Assembly (NCBI RefSeq): GCF_021401345.1
Contig: NZ_JACBGE010000002.1
Coordinates: 1 to 64,000, forward strand
Source: Hydrogenophaga sp. NFH-34
Lineage (GTDB): Bacteria > Pseudomonadota > Gammaproteobacteria > Burkholderiales > Burkholderiaceae_C
Reading direction: 5' to 3'
DNA length: 64,000 nucleotides
A program made the translations under genes and the position numbers. The notes under the pieces are model-generated. The model did no database searches. It was not told where the DNA came from and saw only the letters and a list, made by a program, of their open reading frames with translations. Shown one piece after another: positions 53,065 to 62,658 of this stretch; position 1 is the first letter of the stretch; each line of letters starts with the position of its first letter.

Positions 53065-54276
53065 ATGCCGGAGGCCCTGGCCGCAGCAGCGCCCTGGCAT
53101 GTGCGGCACCGCTTCCTGCTCGGCTTCGCGCTGCTGTCGCTGCTCATGGGCACCAGCATCGGGCTGGCCAAGGTCACCACCAGCCTGTACGCCCTGGCGC
53201 TGGGCACCCGCGGCGGCTGGCTCGGCGCGATCGCCGCCGCGCAAAGCGTCGGCATCCTGCTCACCGCCCTGCCCATCGGCCTGTGGGCCGAGCGGCTCGG
53301 GCCGGCGCGCCTGTTCGTGGCCGGCAGCCTCGCCGGCGGCGCGCTCTACCTGGCCCTGCCCGCGGTGCCGGCCCCGGCCTACCTTCTGGTGCTGACGGCG
53401 CTGACCGGCGTGATCATGCCGGCCCGGTTCGTCTCGCTGCAGATGGTGTTCATGGCCATGCTGCAGCAGATCGGCTCCGCCCACGCGGGCTGGCAGCGCG
53501 CGGCCCACATGTCGGGCATGTTCCTGATCGGGCCGCTGGCCACGGCGGGCGTGATCGCCCACCTGGGCCACGCCGGCAGCTTCTGGCTGGTGGCGGCCCT
53601 GTTCGTGCTCACCGCCCTGCTCTCGCCCCCGGTGCTGCGACAGGCGCCCACCGCCGCACCGCGCGCGGCTTCCGGCCGCACGACCTGGCGCGAGGTGCTG
53701 CGGGAGCTTCTGCGCTCGCCGCAGGCCCGGTCGCTGGCGGCCATGGAGGCCAGCATCCAGGCGCTCAACATGTTCCACACCTTCTTCATCGTGGTGATTG
53801 CGGTGCAGTCGCTGCAAGCATCACCCGTGGCCGCTGGCGCGCTGGTGTCGCTGCAAGGCGGCAGCTTCATCGCCGCCCTGCTGTGCCTGGGCGGCTGGGT
53901 GGCGCGCCACGAGCGTCGGGGCACCCTAGCGGGCATCGGCCTGGTGCTGCTGGCGCTGCTGTGCCTGAGCCAGTCGCCGCATGCGGCCGGGCTGGCGGTG
54001 GGCAGCGTGCTGCAGGGGATCGGCCTGGGGCTGCTGGAGATCCAGGTGCTCACGCAGCTGGCGCGGCTGGGTCAGCAGATCGGCCTGGGCCGTGTGGCCG
54101 GCCTGAATGCCCTGGTCGGCCCGGGGGGCGCGCTGCTCGGTGGGTTGCTGGGCGGCGCCATCGGTGGCTGGCTGGGCCTGCAGCTCAGCTTCACCCTCTT
54201 CATGCCGCTGTTCGTGGCCCTGGGCTGGGCCAGCTGGCGGCGCCAGCGCCGCGATCAGGCGGCCTTTTCGAGCTGA
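53065..54276 (+). CDS. MFS transporter
   Basis: A 403-residue major-facilitator protein with about 12 hydrophobic segments; GLWAERLGPARLFVAG is the inter-helix loop motif. Its ATG follows the monooxygenase TGA directly (TGAATG), so the genes are translationally linked. It could import the monooxygenase substrate or export a product. The last 22 bases overlap the convergent hydrolase gene. Confidence 0.82.
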   Translation: MPEALAAAAPWHVRHRFLLGFALLSLLMGTSIGLAKVTTSLYALALGTRGGWLGAIAAAQSVGILLTALPIGLWAERLGPARLFVAGSLAGGALYLALPAVPAPAYLLVLTALTGVIMPARFVSLQMVFMAMLQQIGSAHAGWQRAAHMSGMFLIGPLATAGVIAHLGHAGSFWLVAALFVLTALLSPPVLRQAPTAAPRAASGRTTWREVLRELLRSPQARSLAAMEASIQALNMFHTFFIVVIAVQSLQASPVAAGALVSLQGGSFIAALLCLGGWVARHERRGTLAGIGLVLLALLCLSQSPHAAGLAVGSVLQGIGLGLLEIQVLTQLARLGQQIGLGRVAGLNALVGPGGALLGGLLGGAIGGWLGLQLSFTLFMPLFVALGWASWRRQRRDQAAFSS

Positions 54277-54818
54277 GGCAGCGGCGTCACATCGGCCCCG
54301 AGCGACTGCAGCAGGGCCAGGCCGAGCGGCCATTCGCCGTGGCCGGATTCGATGTTGATGTGCCCGGCCTCGTTCAGGCGCACAAACTCGCTGCCCCAGG
54401 CCCGCGCATAGGCACCCGCCAGCCGCACCGGGCAATACGGGTCGTTGCTGCTGGCCACAAGAATGCTGCGGTAGGGCAGCTTCTGGTAGGGCACGGGCGC
54501 GAAGTCGGCCAGGATGCCGCGGCGCTCCGGGTCGGCCGGTGCCACGAGCAGAGCGCCGTCGATGCGCGCCACCGCTTCAGGGCCCAGGTGGGTGGTGGCG
54601 ATGCAGCCCAGGCTGTGGGCCACCACGATCACCCGGCCCGGCGCGCGGGCGATGAGGTCGCTCAGACGGTCCACCCAGGCACGCTTGAGCGGCGTGATCC
54701 AGTCGTCCTGCTCGACCCGCCGCACGTTCGGCAGGCGATCGGCCCAGAGGCTTTGCCAGTGACCCGGTCCGGAATTGCGCCAGCCGGGCACGATGATGAC
54801 GGTGGGAGAAGAAGCCAT
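54255..54818 (-). CDS. RBBP9/YdeN-family alpha/beta hydrolase
   Basis: A 187-residue serine hydrolase. VIIVPGWRNSGPGHWQSLWA opens it, VIVVAHSLGCIAT has the nucleophile Ser, and NEAGHINIESGHGEWP the catalytic His. Family members are poorly characterised. Start taken at the ATG at 54818; one at 54827 is possible. The gene converges on the MFS gene with a 22-bp overlap. Confidence 0.88.
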   Translation of the reverse strand: MASSPTVIIVPGWRNSGPGHWQSLWADRLPNVRRVEQDDWITPLKRAWVDRLSDLIARAPGRVIVVAHSLGCIATTHLGPEAVARIDGALLVAPADPERRGILADFAPVPYQKLPYRSILVASSNDPYCPVRLAGAYARAWGSEFVRLNEAGHINIESGHGEWPLGLALLQSLGADVTPLPQLEKAA

Positions 54819-54852
54819 GAGGACCATTGTCCCCAGCCCTCCCCCGGGCACC

Positions 54853-54870
54853 AACTACTGTTAAGTAGTT
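54853..54870. terminator. Hairpin between cysK and the hydrolase gene
   Basis: AACTACT-GTTA-AGTAGTT is a perfect 7-bp stem lying just after the cysK stop (minus strand) and before the hydrolase start. It has no U-tract and may act as weak terminator or operator. The adjacent TGCTTATGC (54871-54879) matches the core of the 13-bp motif. Confidence 0.35.
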
Positions 54871-54896
54871 TGCTTATGCGCCCGCTGGCGCTGCCC

Positions 54897-55874
<978 letters not shown>

Positions 55875-56040
55875 GGCAGTCTCTTGAGTGACGTGTTGTC
55901 CGAGGATGGACGGGCATTGTCCCTCTTGCCGATATCCGGCGCCAAAGAATAAAAAATCAGAACCACATGCCGAAGGGTTCCGTGAACGGCCCGCCCGATC
56001 GGTTGCAATAGGGCCTCTGCCGGCCCCTTCAGGAAACCGC

Positions 56041-56649
56041 ATGACCGTCCCTTACCAACCCGCCCGCCTGCGCCAGTTCCTCGCCGAGCTGACCCGCCTG
56101 GTGAACGACACCGCCGAAGAAGCACCGCTGCTCGCGCGCGGCCGCGCCCTGCTCGCCGACCTGGTCCGCCACGACGACTGGCTGGCCGAGCCCTACACCC
56201 TGCCTTCGCCCGTGCGCTACCAGCAGTACCTGCTCTACGCCGATCCGCTGGAGCGCTTCTCGGTGGTCAGTTTCGTCTGGGGCCCCGGCCAGCAGACGCC
56301 GATCCACAACCACACGGTGTGGGGCCTGATCGGCATGCTGCGCGGCGCCGAAATCTCGGAACCCTTCGTGCGCACGGCCGAGGGCTGGCGCGCTGGGGGC
56401 CCGTCGCACCGGCTGCGGCCGGGCATGGTGGAAGCCGTCTCGCCCACCCTGGGTGACGTGCACCGCGTCAGCAACGCGCTGGCCGATCAGGTGTCCATCA
56501 GCATCCACGTCTACGGCGCCAACATCGGCGCGGTGCGGCGCTCCGTGTTCCTGGCGGACGGCACCGAAAAGCCGTTCATCTCCGGCTACAGCAACGCCAC
56601 CCTGCCCAACGTCTGGGACCGCTCCCAGGAAACCTCTGCGGCAGCCTGA
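56041..56649 (+). CDS. Thiol dioxygenase (cysteine/3-mercaptopropionate dioxygenase family)
   Basis: A 202-residue cupin. The iron is held by His89, His91 (PIHNHTVWG) and His141 (GDVHRVSN); Ser154-His156-Tyr158 (SISIHVYG) form the conserved triad. At the position where true cysteine dioxygenases have Arg60 this protein has Gln (RYQQYLLY, Gln62), a feature of the Gln-type enzymes that favour 3-mercaptopropionate. It adds O2 to a thiol to give a sulfinic acid. It is divergent from cysK and followed after 27 bases by a multi-rhodanese. Confidence 0.88.
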   Translation: MTVPYQPARLRQFLAELTRLVNDTAEEAPLLARGRALLADLVRHDDWLAEPYTLPSPVRYQQYLLYADPLERFSVVSFVWGPGQQTPIHNHTVWGLIGMLRGAEISEPFVRTAEGWRAGGPSHRLRPGMVEAVSPTLGDVHRVSNALADQVSISIHVYGANIGAVRRSVFLADGTEKPFISGYSNATLPNVWDRSQETSAAA

Positions 56650-56676
56650 ACGGCCCCTCCTTTTTTCTCCGATCCC

Positions 56677-58275
56677 ATGACCCTGCCTTTCACCACCCCG
56701 GCCGAGGTGCGCGAGCACCTGCTCCAGCGGCGCGAGATCGCCCTGCTCGACGTGCGCGAGGAAGACCCTTTCGCCCAGGCCCACCCGCTGTTCGCGGCCA
56801 ACCTGCCCTTCGGGCGCATCGAACTCGACGCCTTCTGGCGCATTCCGCGGCGGGACACGCCCGTCGTGGTCTACGACAACGGCGAAGGGCTGGCCGGGCC
56901 GGCGGCCGCGCGCCTGCAGGCCCTGGGCTATACCCGCGTGAGCCTGCTGCAGGGCGGCCTGCAAGGCTGGCGCGAGGCCGGCGGCGAAATCTTCATCGAC
57001 GTCAACGTGCCCAGCAAAGCCTTTGGCGAACTGGTCGAAGCGCAGCGGCACACGCCCTCGCTGCCGGCACCCGAGGTGCAGGCCCTGCTGGCGAATGGCG
57101 CCGACGTGGTGGTGCTCGACGCGCGCCGCTTCGACGAATACCAGACCATGAACATCCCCGGCAGCACCAGCGTGCCCGGCGCCGAACTGGTGTTGCGCGC
57201 CCGCGCGCTGGCGCCCGACCCGGCCACGCGCATCATCGTCAACTGCGCCGGGCGCACGCGCAGCATCATCGGCACGCAGTCGCTGGTCAATGCCGGTATT
57301 CCCAACCCCGTGGCAGCGCTGCGCAACGGCACCATCGGCTGGACCCTGGCCGGCCTCACGCTCGAAAACGGCGCCAACCGCCGCGCCCCGGCCGGGGTAC
57401 CGGCGGAACAGCACGCCCAGGCCCGGCAGTCGGCCCGGGCCGTGGCCGACCGCGCCGGCGTGCAGCGTGCCGGTCTGGCCGACCTGGTGGCCTGGCAACA
57501 CGAAAGCGACCGCACCACCTACCGCTTCGACGTGCGCACGCCCGAGGAATACGCGGCCGGCCACCTGCCGGGCTTTCGCAGCGCACCGGGCGGCCAACTG
57601 GTGCAGGAAACCGATGTGTCGGCACCGGTGCGCGGGGCACGCCTCGTGCTGGTCGACGACGACGGCGTGCGGGCCGACATGACCGCGTCGTGGCTGGCCC
57701 AGATGGGCTGGGACGTGTGGGTGCTGGACGGCGCCGCACCGGGCGACTTCACCGAAACCGGCGCGGCCCCGCTGGCGCTGCCGGCGCCCACGCAGCCGGT
57801 GGCGCACATCGCCCCGCAGGCGCTGGCCGACGCCCTGGCGCACGAGCCCGCCGGCAGCGTCGCCGTGATCGATCTGGCGCCCAGTGCCCAGCACGTGCGG
57901 CGCCACATTCCGGGCGCGTGGTTCGCGCTGCGCTCGCAGCTCGCCCAGGCCGTGGCACGCATCCCGCGCGCCCGGCGCTACGTGCTGACCTGCGACAGCG
58001 GCCTGCTGTCGCCCTTCGCCGCCGCCGAGCTGGCCCAGGCCACAGAGGGCGCCACGGTGCAGGTGCTCGACGGCGGCAACGCCGCCTGGTTCGCGGCCGG
58101 GCTGCCGGCCGAAGCGGGTGAACAGCGCCTGGCCAGCCCGCGCATCGACCGCTACCGGCGCCCCTACGAAGGCACCGACAACCCGCGCGAGGCCATGCAG
58201 GGCTACCTGGACTGGGAGTTCGGCCTGGTCGAACAACTGGGTCGCGACGGCACACACGGTTTCCGGGTGATCTGA
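56677..58275 (+). CDS. Four-domain rhodanese protein
   Basis: A 532-residue cytoplasmic protein made of four rhodanese domains (about 1-110, 125-235, 260-365 and 375-495). Only domains 2 (VNCAGRTRSIIG) and 4 (LTCDSGLLSP) have a Cys in the active-loop position; domains 1 and 3 have Asp (VYDNGEG, VDDDGVR). It is co-transcribed with the thiol dioxygenase and could transfer sulfane sulfur or process the sulfinate product. Start chosen at the ATG at 56677. Confidence 0.9.
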   Translation: MTLPFTTPAEVREHLLQRREIALLDVREEDPFAQAHPLFAANLPFGRIELDAFWRIPRRDTPVVVYDNGEGLAGPAAARLQALGYTRVSLLQGGLQGWREAGGEIFIDVNVPSKAFGELVEAQRHTPSLPAPEVQALLANGADVVVLDARRFDEYQTMNIPGSTSVPGAELVLRARALAPDPATRIIVNCAGRTRSIIGTQSLVNAGIPNPVAALRNGTIGWTLAGLTLENGANRRAPAGVPAEQHAQARQSARAVADRAGVQRAGLADLVAWQHESDRTTYRFDVRTPEEYAAGHLPGFRSAPGGQLVQETDVSAPVRGARLVLVDDDGVRADMTASWLAQMGWDVWVLDGAAPGDFTETGAAPLALPAPTQPVAHIAPQALADALAHEPAGSVAVIDLAPSAQHVRRHIPGAWFALRSQLAQAVARIPRARRYVLTCDSGLLSPFAAAELAQATEGATVQVLDGGNAAWFAAGLPAEAGEQRLASPRIDRYRRPYEGTDNPREAMQGYLDWEFGLVEQLGRDGTHGFRVI

Positions 58276-58314
58276 GCCGGCCCGGCATGCCGCGGTGCTG
58301 CGCACGGACGGTAC

Positions 58315-58342
58315 AAAAAAAGGCCCGCGATGACGCGGGCCT
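58315..58342 (-). terminator. Intrinsic terminator after the SsuA-like gene
   Basis: AGGCCCGCG and CGCGGGCCT form a 9-bp stem with an ATGA loop, preceded on the plus strand by a run of A, i.e. a U-tract on the minus-strand transcript from the SsuA-like gene at 58465-59442. It could also stop rhodanese transcription in the opposite direction. Confidence 0.85.
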
Positions 58343-58464
58343 GTGAACCGATGACCGCTGATGGACGGCCATCGACAGCGCCTGACAGCATCAGGCAAGC
58401 ACATCCGCCCCCGTTTCCACCCCCATGGTTCCCTCCGGGGCGAATGTGGACTGCACGGGCACGC

Positions 58465-59442
58465 TCACTGGTCTTTCCAGCGCCAGACGATCTCGCTCAC
58501 GTTGATCTTGCGCGGAATGATGCCCAGCGACTGGAAGGTGTCGGCAAGTTGCTGCTGTTGGGCCAGGTGCGCGTCGGTCACCGGGCCGAGCGAGAACTCG
58601 GCGCGATCGAAAGCGGCGGTCCAGGACTTGACGTCGATGCCCGTGGCTTCGGCCGCCAGCGCCGCCAGTTCGGCCCGGTTCTGCCCGGCCCATTCGGTGG
58701 TCTTGCGGATTTCGTCCAGCACCGTGGACAGCACGCCCGGGTACTGGTGCGCGAAGCGCCTGGACGCGATGTAGTAGGACGAACTGGCCAGCCGCCGGTC
58801 CGCCGTGTCGGCGATGGAGCGCGCACCATAGCGTTCTTCGGCAATGGCGTAGTACGGGTCCCACACCACCCAGGCGTCGATGTTGCCGCCGTTGAACGCG
58901 GCGGTCGCATCGGCCGGCGACAGGTAGGTCGGCTGGATATCGCTGAACTTCAGGCCCGCCAGTGCCAGGGCCTTGACCGTGACGTTCTGGGCGCTCGACC
59001 CCTTGCCGAACGCCACCTTCTTGCCCTTCAGTTCGGCCACGGTCTTGATGGGCGAGTTCTTGGACACCAGCACCGCGTGCTGGGCCGACGGCGTGGCCGC
59101 GGCGTAGACCAGATCGGCACCCCCCGCCTGCGCGAAGATGGGCGGCGTGTCGCCCACCGATCCCAGGTCGATGGCCCCGGCGCCCAGCGCTTCGAGCATG
59201 GGCGGGCCGAACTGGAATTCGACCCACTTCACGCTGTCCACGCCCAGCGCCTTCAGGCGCTTTTCAATGACCGCCTGCTTCTTGGTCAGCACCAGCACGG
59301 CCGAGCCTTTCTGGAAGCCGATGCGCACCTCCTTGGGCAGGGCCTGGGCGGCTGCCGGGCCGGCCTTCAGCCCCAGCAGCGAGGCGGCGTAAAGAGCCGC
59401 CAGCGCGGCCCCCAGTTGTCGACGGTTCAAACGGTTTTTCAT
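58465..59442 (-). CDS. Aliphatic sulfonate-binding protein (SsuA-like), third copy
   Basis: A 325-residue periplasmic binding protein. Residues 1-33 form a signal peptide (LNRRQLGAALAALYAASLLGL, AAAQA site). VRIGFQKGSAVLVLTKKQ, FGPPMLEALGAGAIDLGSVGDTPPIFAQAGG and AWVVWDPYYA are closest to SsuA of aliphatic sulfonate importers. No permease or ATPase is adjacent on this side; upstream 59443-59651 holds no gene. A strong terminator follows. Confidence 0.92.
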   Translation of the reverse strand: MKNRLNRRQLGAALAALYAASLLGLKAGPAAAQALPKEVRIGFQKGSAVLVLTKKQAVIEKRLKALGVDSVKWVEFQFGPPMLEALGAGAIDLGSVGDTPPIFAQAGGADLVYAAATPSAQHAVLVSKNSPIKTVAELKGKKVAFGKGSSAQNVTVKALALAGLKFSDIQPTYLSPADATAAFNGGNIDAWVVWDPYYAIAEERYGARSIADTADRRLASSSYYIASRRFAHQYPGVLSTVLDEIRKTTEWAGQNRAELAALAAEATGIDVKSWTAAFDRAEFSLGPVTDAHLAQQQQLADTFQSLGIIPRKINVSEIVWRWKDQ

Positions 59443-59651
59443 GCGGCGATCGGCTTGTTGATGGAACAGGCTGTCAGCGTAGGGGGCCGAGGCGAGCGCG
59501 TCGACGAAGCAAAGCGCAGATCGATATGCGCAAACGAGCGGCGCACCAGCGGTTCTGGCATCGATCACCTGGCTCGGGCGGCTACCATGTCGGACGTTGC
59601 GCCGCATCGGTGCAGATCGAAGCAATACACGGACTTACGTTGGAGCACGGG

Positions 59652-61499
59652 ATGGGCGGAATGCGGGACGAACAGTGGCGGCTGGATGCCGAAGAGACGT
59701 CCACCTTGGAAGACACTGCCGGTGCGCGCAGCTGCGGTCCGGACACCCGGTTGGGCTGCGTAGCGGTGCCCATCCTCGCGAGCGACATCGACCACCGCTT
59801 CCGAGACCTTCTGGCCCTGTGGTCGGATCCGCGCTTTTTCCCCGTGACGCGGCGCCACGCCCGCAAGCCCCACCTCCTGGTGGTGGTCAACAACGCCCCC
59901 CCAGAAGCCCTGGCGAAAGCCGAAGCCGTGTTCCGGGCGTTCCCCAGCCTGGCCGAGTGTTTCGCCGCTTGCCACGCGCACAGTGCCGGGCTGGAAGGCG
60001 ATCGCGATCTGTACGTGCGCGGAGCCACGCGCATGCACGGCCGCTTCGGCAACAAGGCGGGCCCCAACCTGCTGTTCCAGCAGACCATGCAGTTCGCCCG
60101 GCAATTTGGCGGGTTCACCCTGCAGACCGAGCTCGACTGTCTCCCGGTGCAGGCGGGATGGCTGGAGTCGGCGCAGGCCGTGATCGCGGCCAATGCACGG
60201 GCCTGGATCATCGGGTCCACGTTCGCCGGCAGGCAGCGGTTGACGCACGAAATCCAGATGCACCTCAATGGCAATGCCATTTACAAGGCAGGCGACGACG
60301 GCTTCCAGGCCTTCCTCAACAACGTCTGGATGCCCGGCATCTTTTCGCGAGCAGACACCGACCCGAACCTCGCCTACGACTGCTGGTGGGCCTTGATGAA
60401 GCACAAGGCCAATCAGAACGACGGCGAAGAAGCCTGGCAACTTTTCCAGCGCTACGACGCCTACTTCCACAACGACCCGTTCATCGTGAACCTGCTGTCG
60501 GCACGCGCCGAATGCCAGGAATACCGAAACGTCTTCGAGCGCCTGGTGGAAACCGGACGCACACCGGTATTCCTGCACGGGCCGGCGATGACGAGCCTGC
60601 TCAGCGTGCTGCTGAACCACCCCAAGGACAGCGTCTTCGACGCGATCGACCGCATCGCGCCGCCCGCACATCCCCATGAGCGCACGCATGCCCTGGTTGG
60701 CGCAACGGGCACCTGGGCATTCGCCCCCCGCGGACATACCGACAGGGGCCGCACCACGCCATCGCCCCTGGCCGATTTGGCCGTGCTGGCTGACGAGGTC
60801 GTGGCCGGGGCCACTGAGTGGTCGTCTGCCCTGCTCGCCGCGCTGGCCACAGAACTGCTCCTGCACCCGGTCGAGACCCTGGCCTGGCTGGCGGAAGACG
60901 AGCCCCTGCGCCAGGCCATCGCCCGGGCCAGGACGGACGACAGCCTCGAAGCCCCGTTGCGCGCCCACTTCAACGACCTGCTGCTGTCGCTGCCGGGCCA
61001 ATGGGGGCAGGCCCTGTTGACGGGCGAACACGGGGAAGAGACGCAGCTCCGGGCCCCGGCAGGGCAGGACGATATCCGCCTGCTGCGCAACCAGCTTAGC
61101 CTGCTCCAGCACACACTGGCCCGGTTGCTTGCCGGCAGCGTGCTGCCGCCCTCCGATGTGTTGCCCGCGGCAGAAAAAGCCCTGGCCCGGGCGATGGCGG
61201 TCGTGCGGGCCGAAACCGATGCGCGCGCCGGGCTGCTTGTCCACCCGCAAACGCCGCCTGCGACGTCGCCGGAGCGGCAACGGATCGAGCAGGAATGGCG
61301 CGCCACCCAGGACCTGCTCCAGCGGGCGGCCCAGAAAGGCGGCTCCCTGGTCAAGGCCATTGCCAGCCAGGCCCAGGAGATCGAGACGGGGCACGCCATA
61401 CGCGAGGAACTCGATCGCGTCTACGCCTCGCGTTCGTGGCGGCTGACCCAGTTGCTGCGCACGATCTCCCTCCGGTTCGGCCAGAAACCACGCGACTGA
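59652..61499 (+). CDS. Large glycosyltransferase-like protein of the polysaccharide locus
   Basis: A 615-residue cytoplasmic protein. The middle part contains LLVVVNNAPPEA, MQFARQFGGFTLQTELDCLPVQAGWL and MHLNGNAIYKAGDDGF, which resemble GT-A glycosyltransferase-like proteins in capsule or lipopolysaccharide loci (ELDC.P in place of a DxD). The end ELDRVYASRSWRLTQLLRTI resembles the YxSxSWRLTxPLR segment common at the ends of LPS transferases. The start at 59652 is preceded by GGAG; an earlier ATG (59526) lacks a good site. Sugar and acceptor are unknown. Confidence 0.6.
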   Translation: MGGMRDEQWRLDAEETSTLEDTAGARSCGPDTRLGCVAVPILASDIDHRFRDLLALWSDPRFFPVTRRHARKPHLLVVVNNAPPEALAKAEAVFRAFPSLAECFAACHAHSAGLEGDRDLYVRGATRMHGRFGNKAGPNLLFQQTMQFARQFGGFTLQTELDCLPVQAGWLESAQAVIAANARAWIIGSTFAGRQRLTHEIQMHLNGNAIYKAGDDGFQAFLNNVWMPGIFSRADTDPNLAYDCWWALMKHKANQNDGEEAWQLFQRYDAYFHNDPFIVNLLSARAECQEYRNVFERLVETGRTPVFLHGPAMTSLLSVLLNHPKDSVFDAIDRIAPPAHPHERTHALVGATGTWAFAPRGHTDRGRTTPSPLADLAVLADEVVAGATEWSSALLAALATELLLHPVETLAWLAEDEPLRQAIARARTDDSLEAPLRAHFNDLLLSLPGQWGQALLTGEHGEETQLRAPAGQDDIRLLRNQLSLLQHTLARLLAGSVLPPSDVLPAAEKALARAMAVVRAETDARAGLLVHPQTPPATSPERQRIEQEWRATQDLLQRAAQKGGSLVKAIASQAQEIETGHAIREELDRVYASRSWRLTQLLRTISLRFGQKPRD

Positions 61500-61521
61500 A
61501 CCGCGCGACGCGAGCCCCCGC

Positions 61522-62658
61522 TCAGATGCGCGGGCGTCGCCAGGTGCGTTCGTTGACCGCGTCGATCAAGCTGGCAACGATCCGCACCACGGCGTCGGAA
61601 ACGGCGCCGGCCTCGTAGTCGGAAACCGGGCGGCGGTCTGCGGCGGCTCGCGAAAAACCGTCACGCACGATGCGAACCGCCTCCACCAGCCGGTCTGCAC
61701 GCGCGTCGCAGAAAACCAGAACCCCGGCATCCACGCCTTCGGGCCGCTCGTGCGAGTCGCGTACCGACACGGCCGGCAGACCCAGCAGGGATGCCTCCTC
61801 GGTGATCGTCCCGCTGTCGGAGATGACACAGAACGCGGCCTGCTGCAGCCGGATGTAATCCGAGAACGAGAACGGTGGCAGGAAGCGGATCGGCCCGTGC
61901 GCCACGTCGCGGCCGGCCACCGCGAGCCGGGCTCTGGTGCGTGGATGGGTGGAGACGATCACGGGCATGCCGTGGCTGTCGGCCAGCGCCAGCAGGCCAT
62001 CAACGAGGTGACGGAGCCGGGCCGGGTCGTCGACGTTTTCTTCGCGGTGCAGGCTGGCAACGAAGAACCGGTCGGGCACCAGCCCGAGGCGCTCCAGCAC
62101 GTCGGAAGCAGCGATGCGCTCGCGCTGGTGCGCCAGCACTTCCGGCATGTGCGACCCAAGCTTGTAGATCCGATCGGCGGGCAGGCCCTCGGCCAGCAGG
62201 TGGCGACGGGCGTGTTCGGTCAGCACCAGATTGACATCGCTGGCGTGATCGATGACGCGGCGGTTGAGCTCCTCGGGGACCCGATCGTCGAAACAGCGGT
62301 TGCCCGCCTCCAGATGGAAAACAGGAATCCGTCGACGCTTGGCCGCCAGCACGCACAAGCCCGAATTGGTGTCGCCGTACACGACCAGCGCCTCGGGGCG
62401 TTCGGCCTCCAGAAGCGCATCGACACCCTCGATGACACGGGCCACCGTTGTCATCGCATTGCCGCCAGCGACAGCCAGGTGGTGGTCAGGCGCCCGGATC
62501 TCCAGATCCTCGAAAAAAATCCGTGCCAGGGCGTCATCGTGGTTCTGCCCGGTATGGACCAGCACGTGATCGAAGGCCCGGTCCAGCTTGTCGATCACCC
62601 GCGACATCTTGATCAGCTCGGGACGGGTGCCCACCACGGTCATCACCTTGCGCTTCAT
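61522..62658 (-). CDS. UDP-N-acetylhexosamine 2-epimerase (WecB/WbvD/WbjD-like)
   Basis: A 378-residue non-hydrolysing epimerase. VVGTRPELIKMSRVID, HTGQNHDD, VVYGDTNSGLCVLAAKRRRIPVFHLEAGNRCFDDRVPEE and ISDSGTITEEASLLGLPAVSVR are its signature blocks. It follows the dehydratase with an ATGA overlap, the arrangement used for UDP-L-FucNAc or UDP-L-QuiNAc, in which this enzyme makes the last C-2 inversion. Start ATG 62658. Confidence 0.88.
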   Translation of the reverse strand: MKRKVMTVVGTRPELIKMSRVIDKLDRAFDHVLVHTGQNHDDALARIFFEDLEIRAPDHHLAVAGGNAMTTVARVIEGVDALLEAERPEALVVYGDTNSGLCVLAAKRRRIPVFHLEAGNRCFDDRVPEELNRRVIDHASDVNLVLTEHARRHLLAEGLPADRIYKLGSHMPEVLAHQRERIAASDVLERLGLVPDRFFVASLHREENVDDPARLRHLVDGLLALADSHGMPVIVSTHPRTRARLAVAGRDVAHGPIRFLPPFSFSDYIRLQQAAFCVISDSGTITEEASLLGLPAVSVRDSHERPEGVDAGVLVFCDARADRLVEAVRIVRDGFSRAAADRRPVSDYEAGAVSDAVVRIVASLIDAVNERTWRRPRI

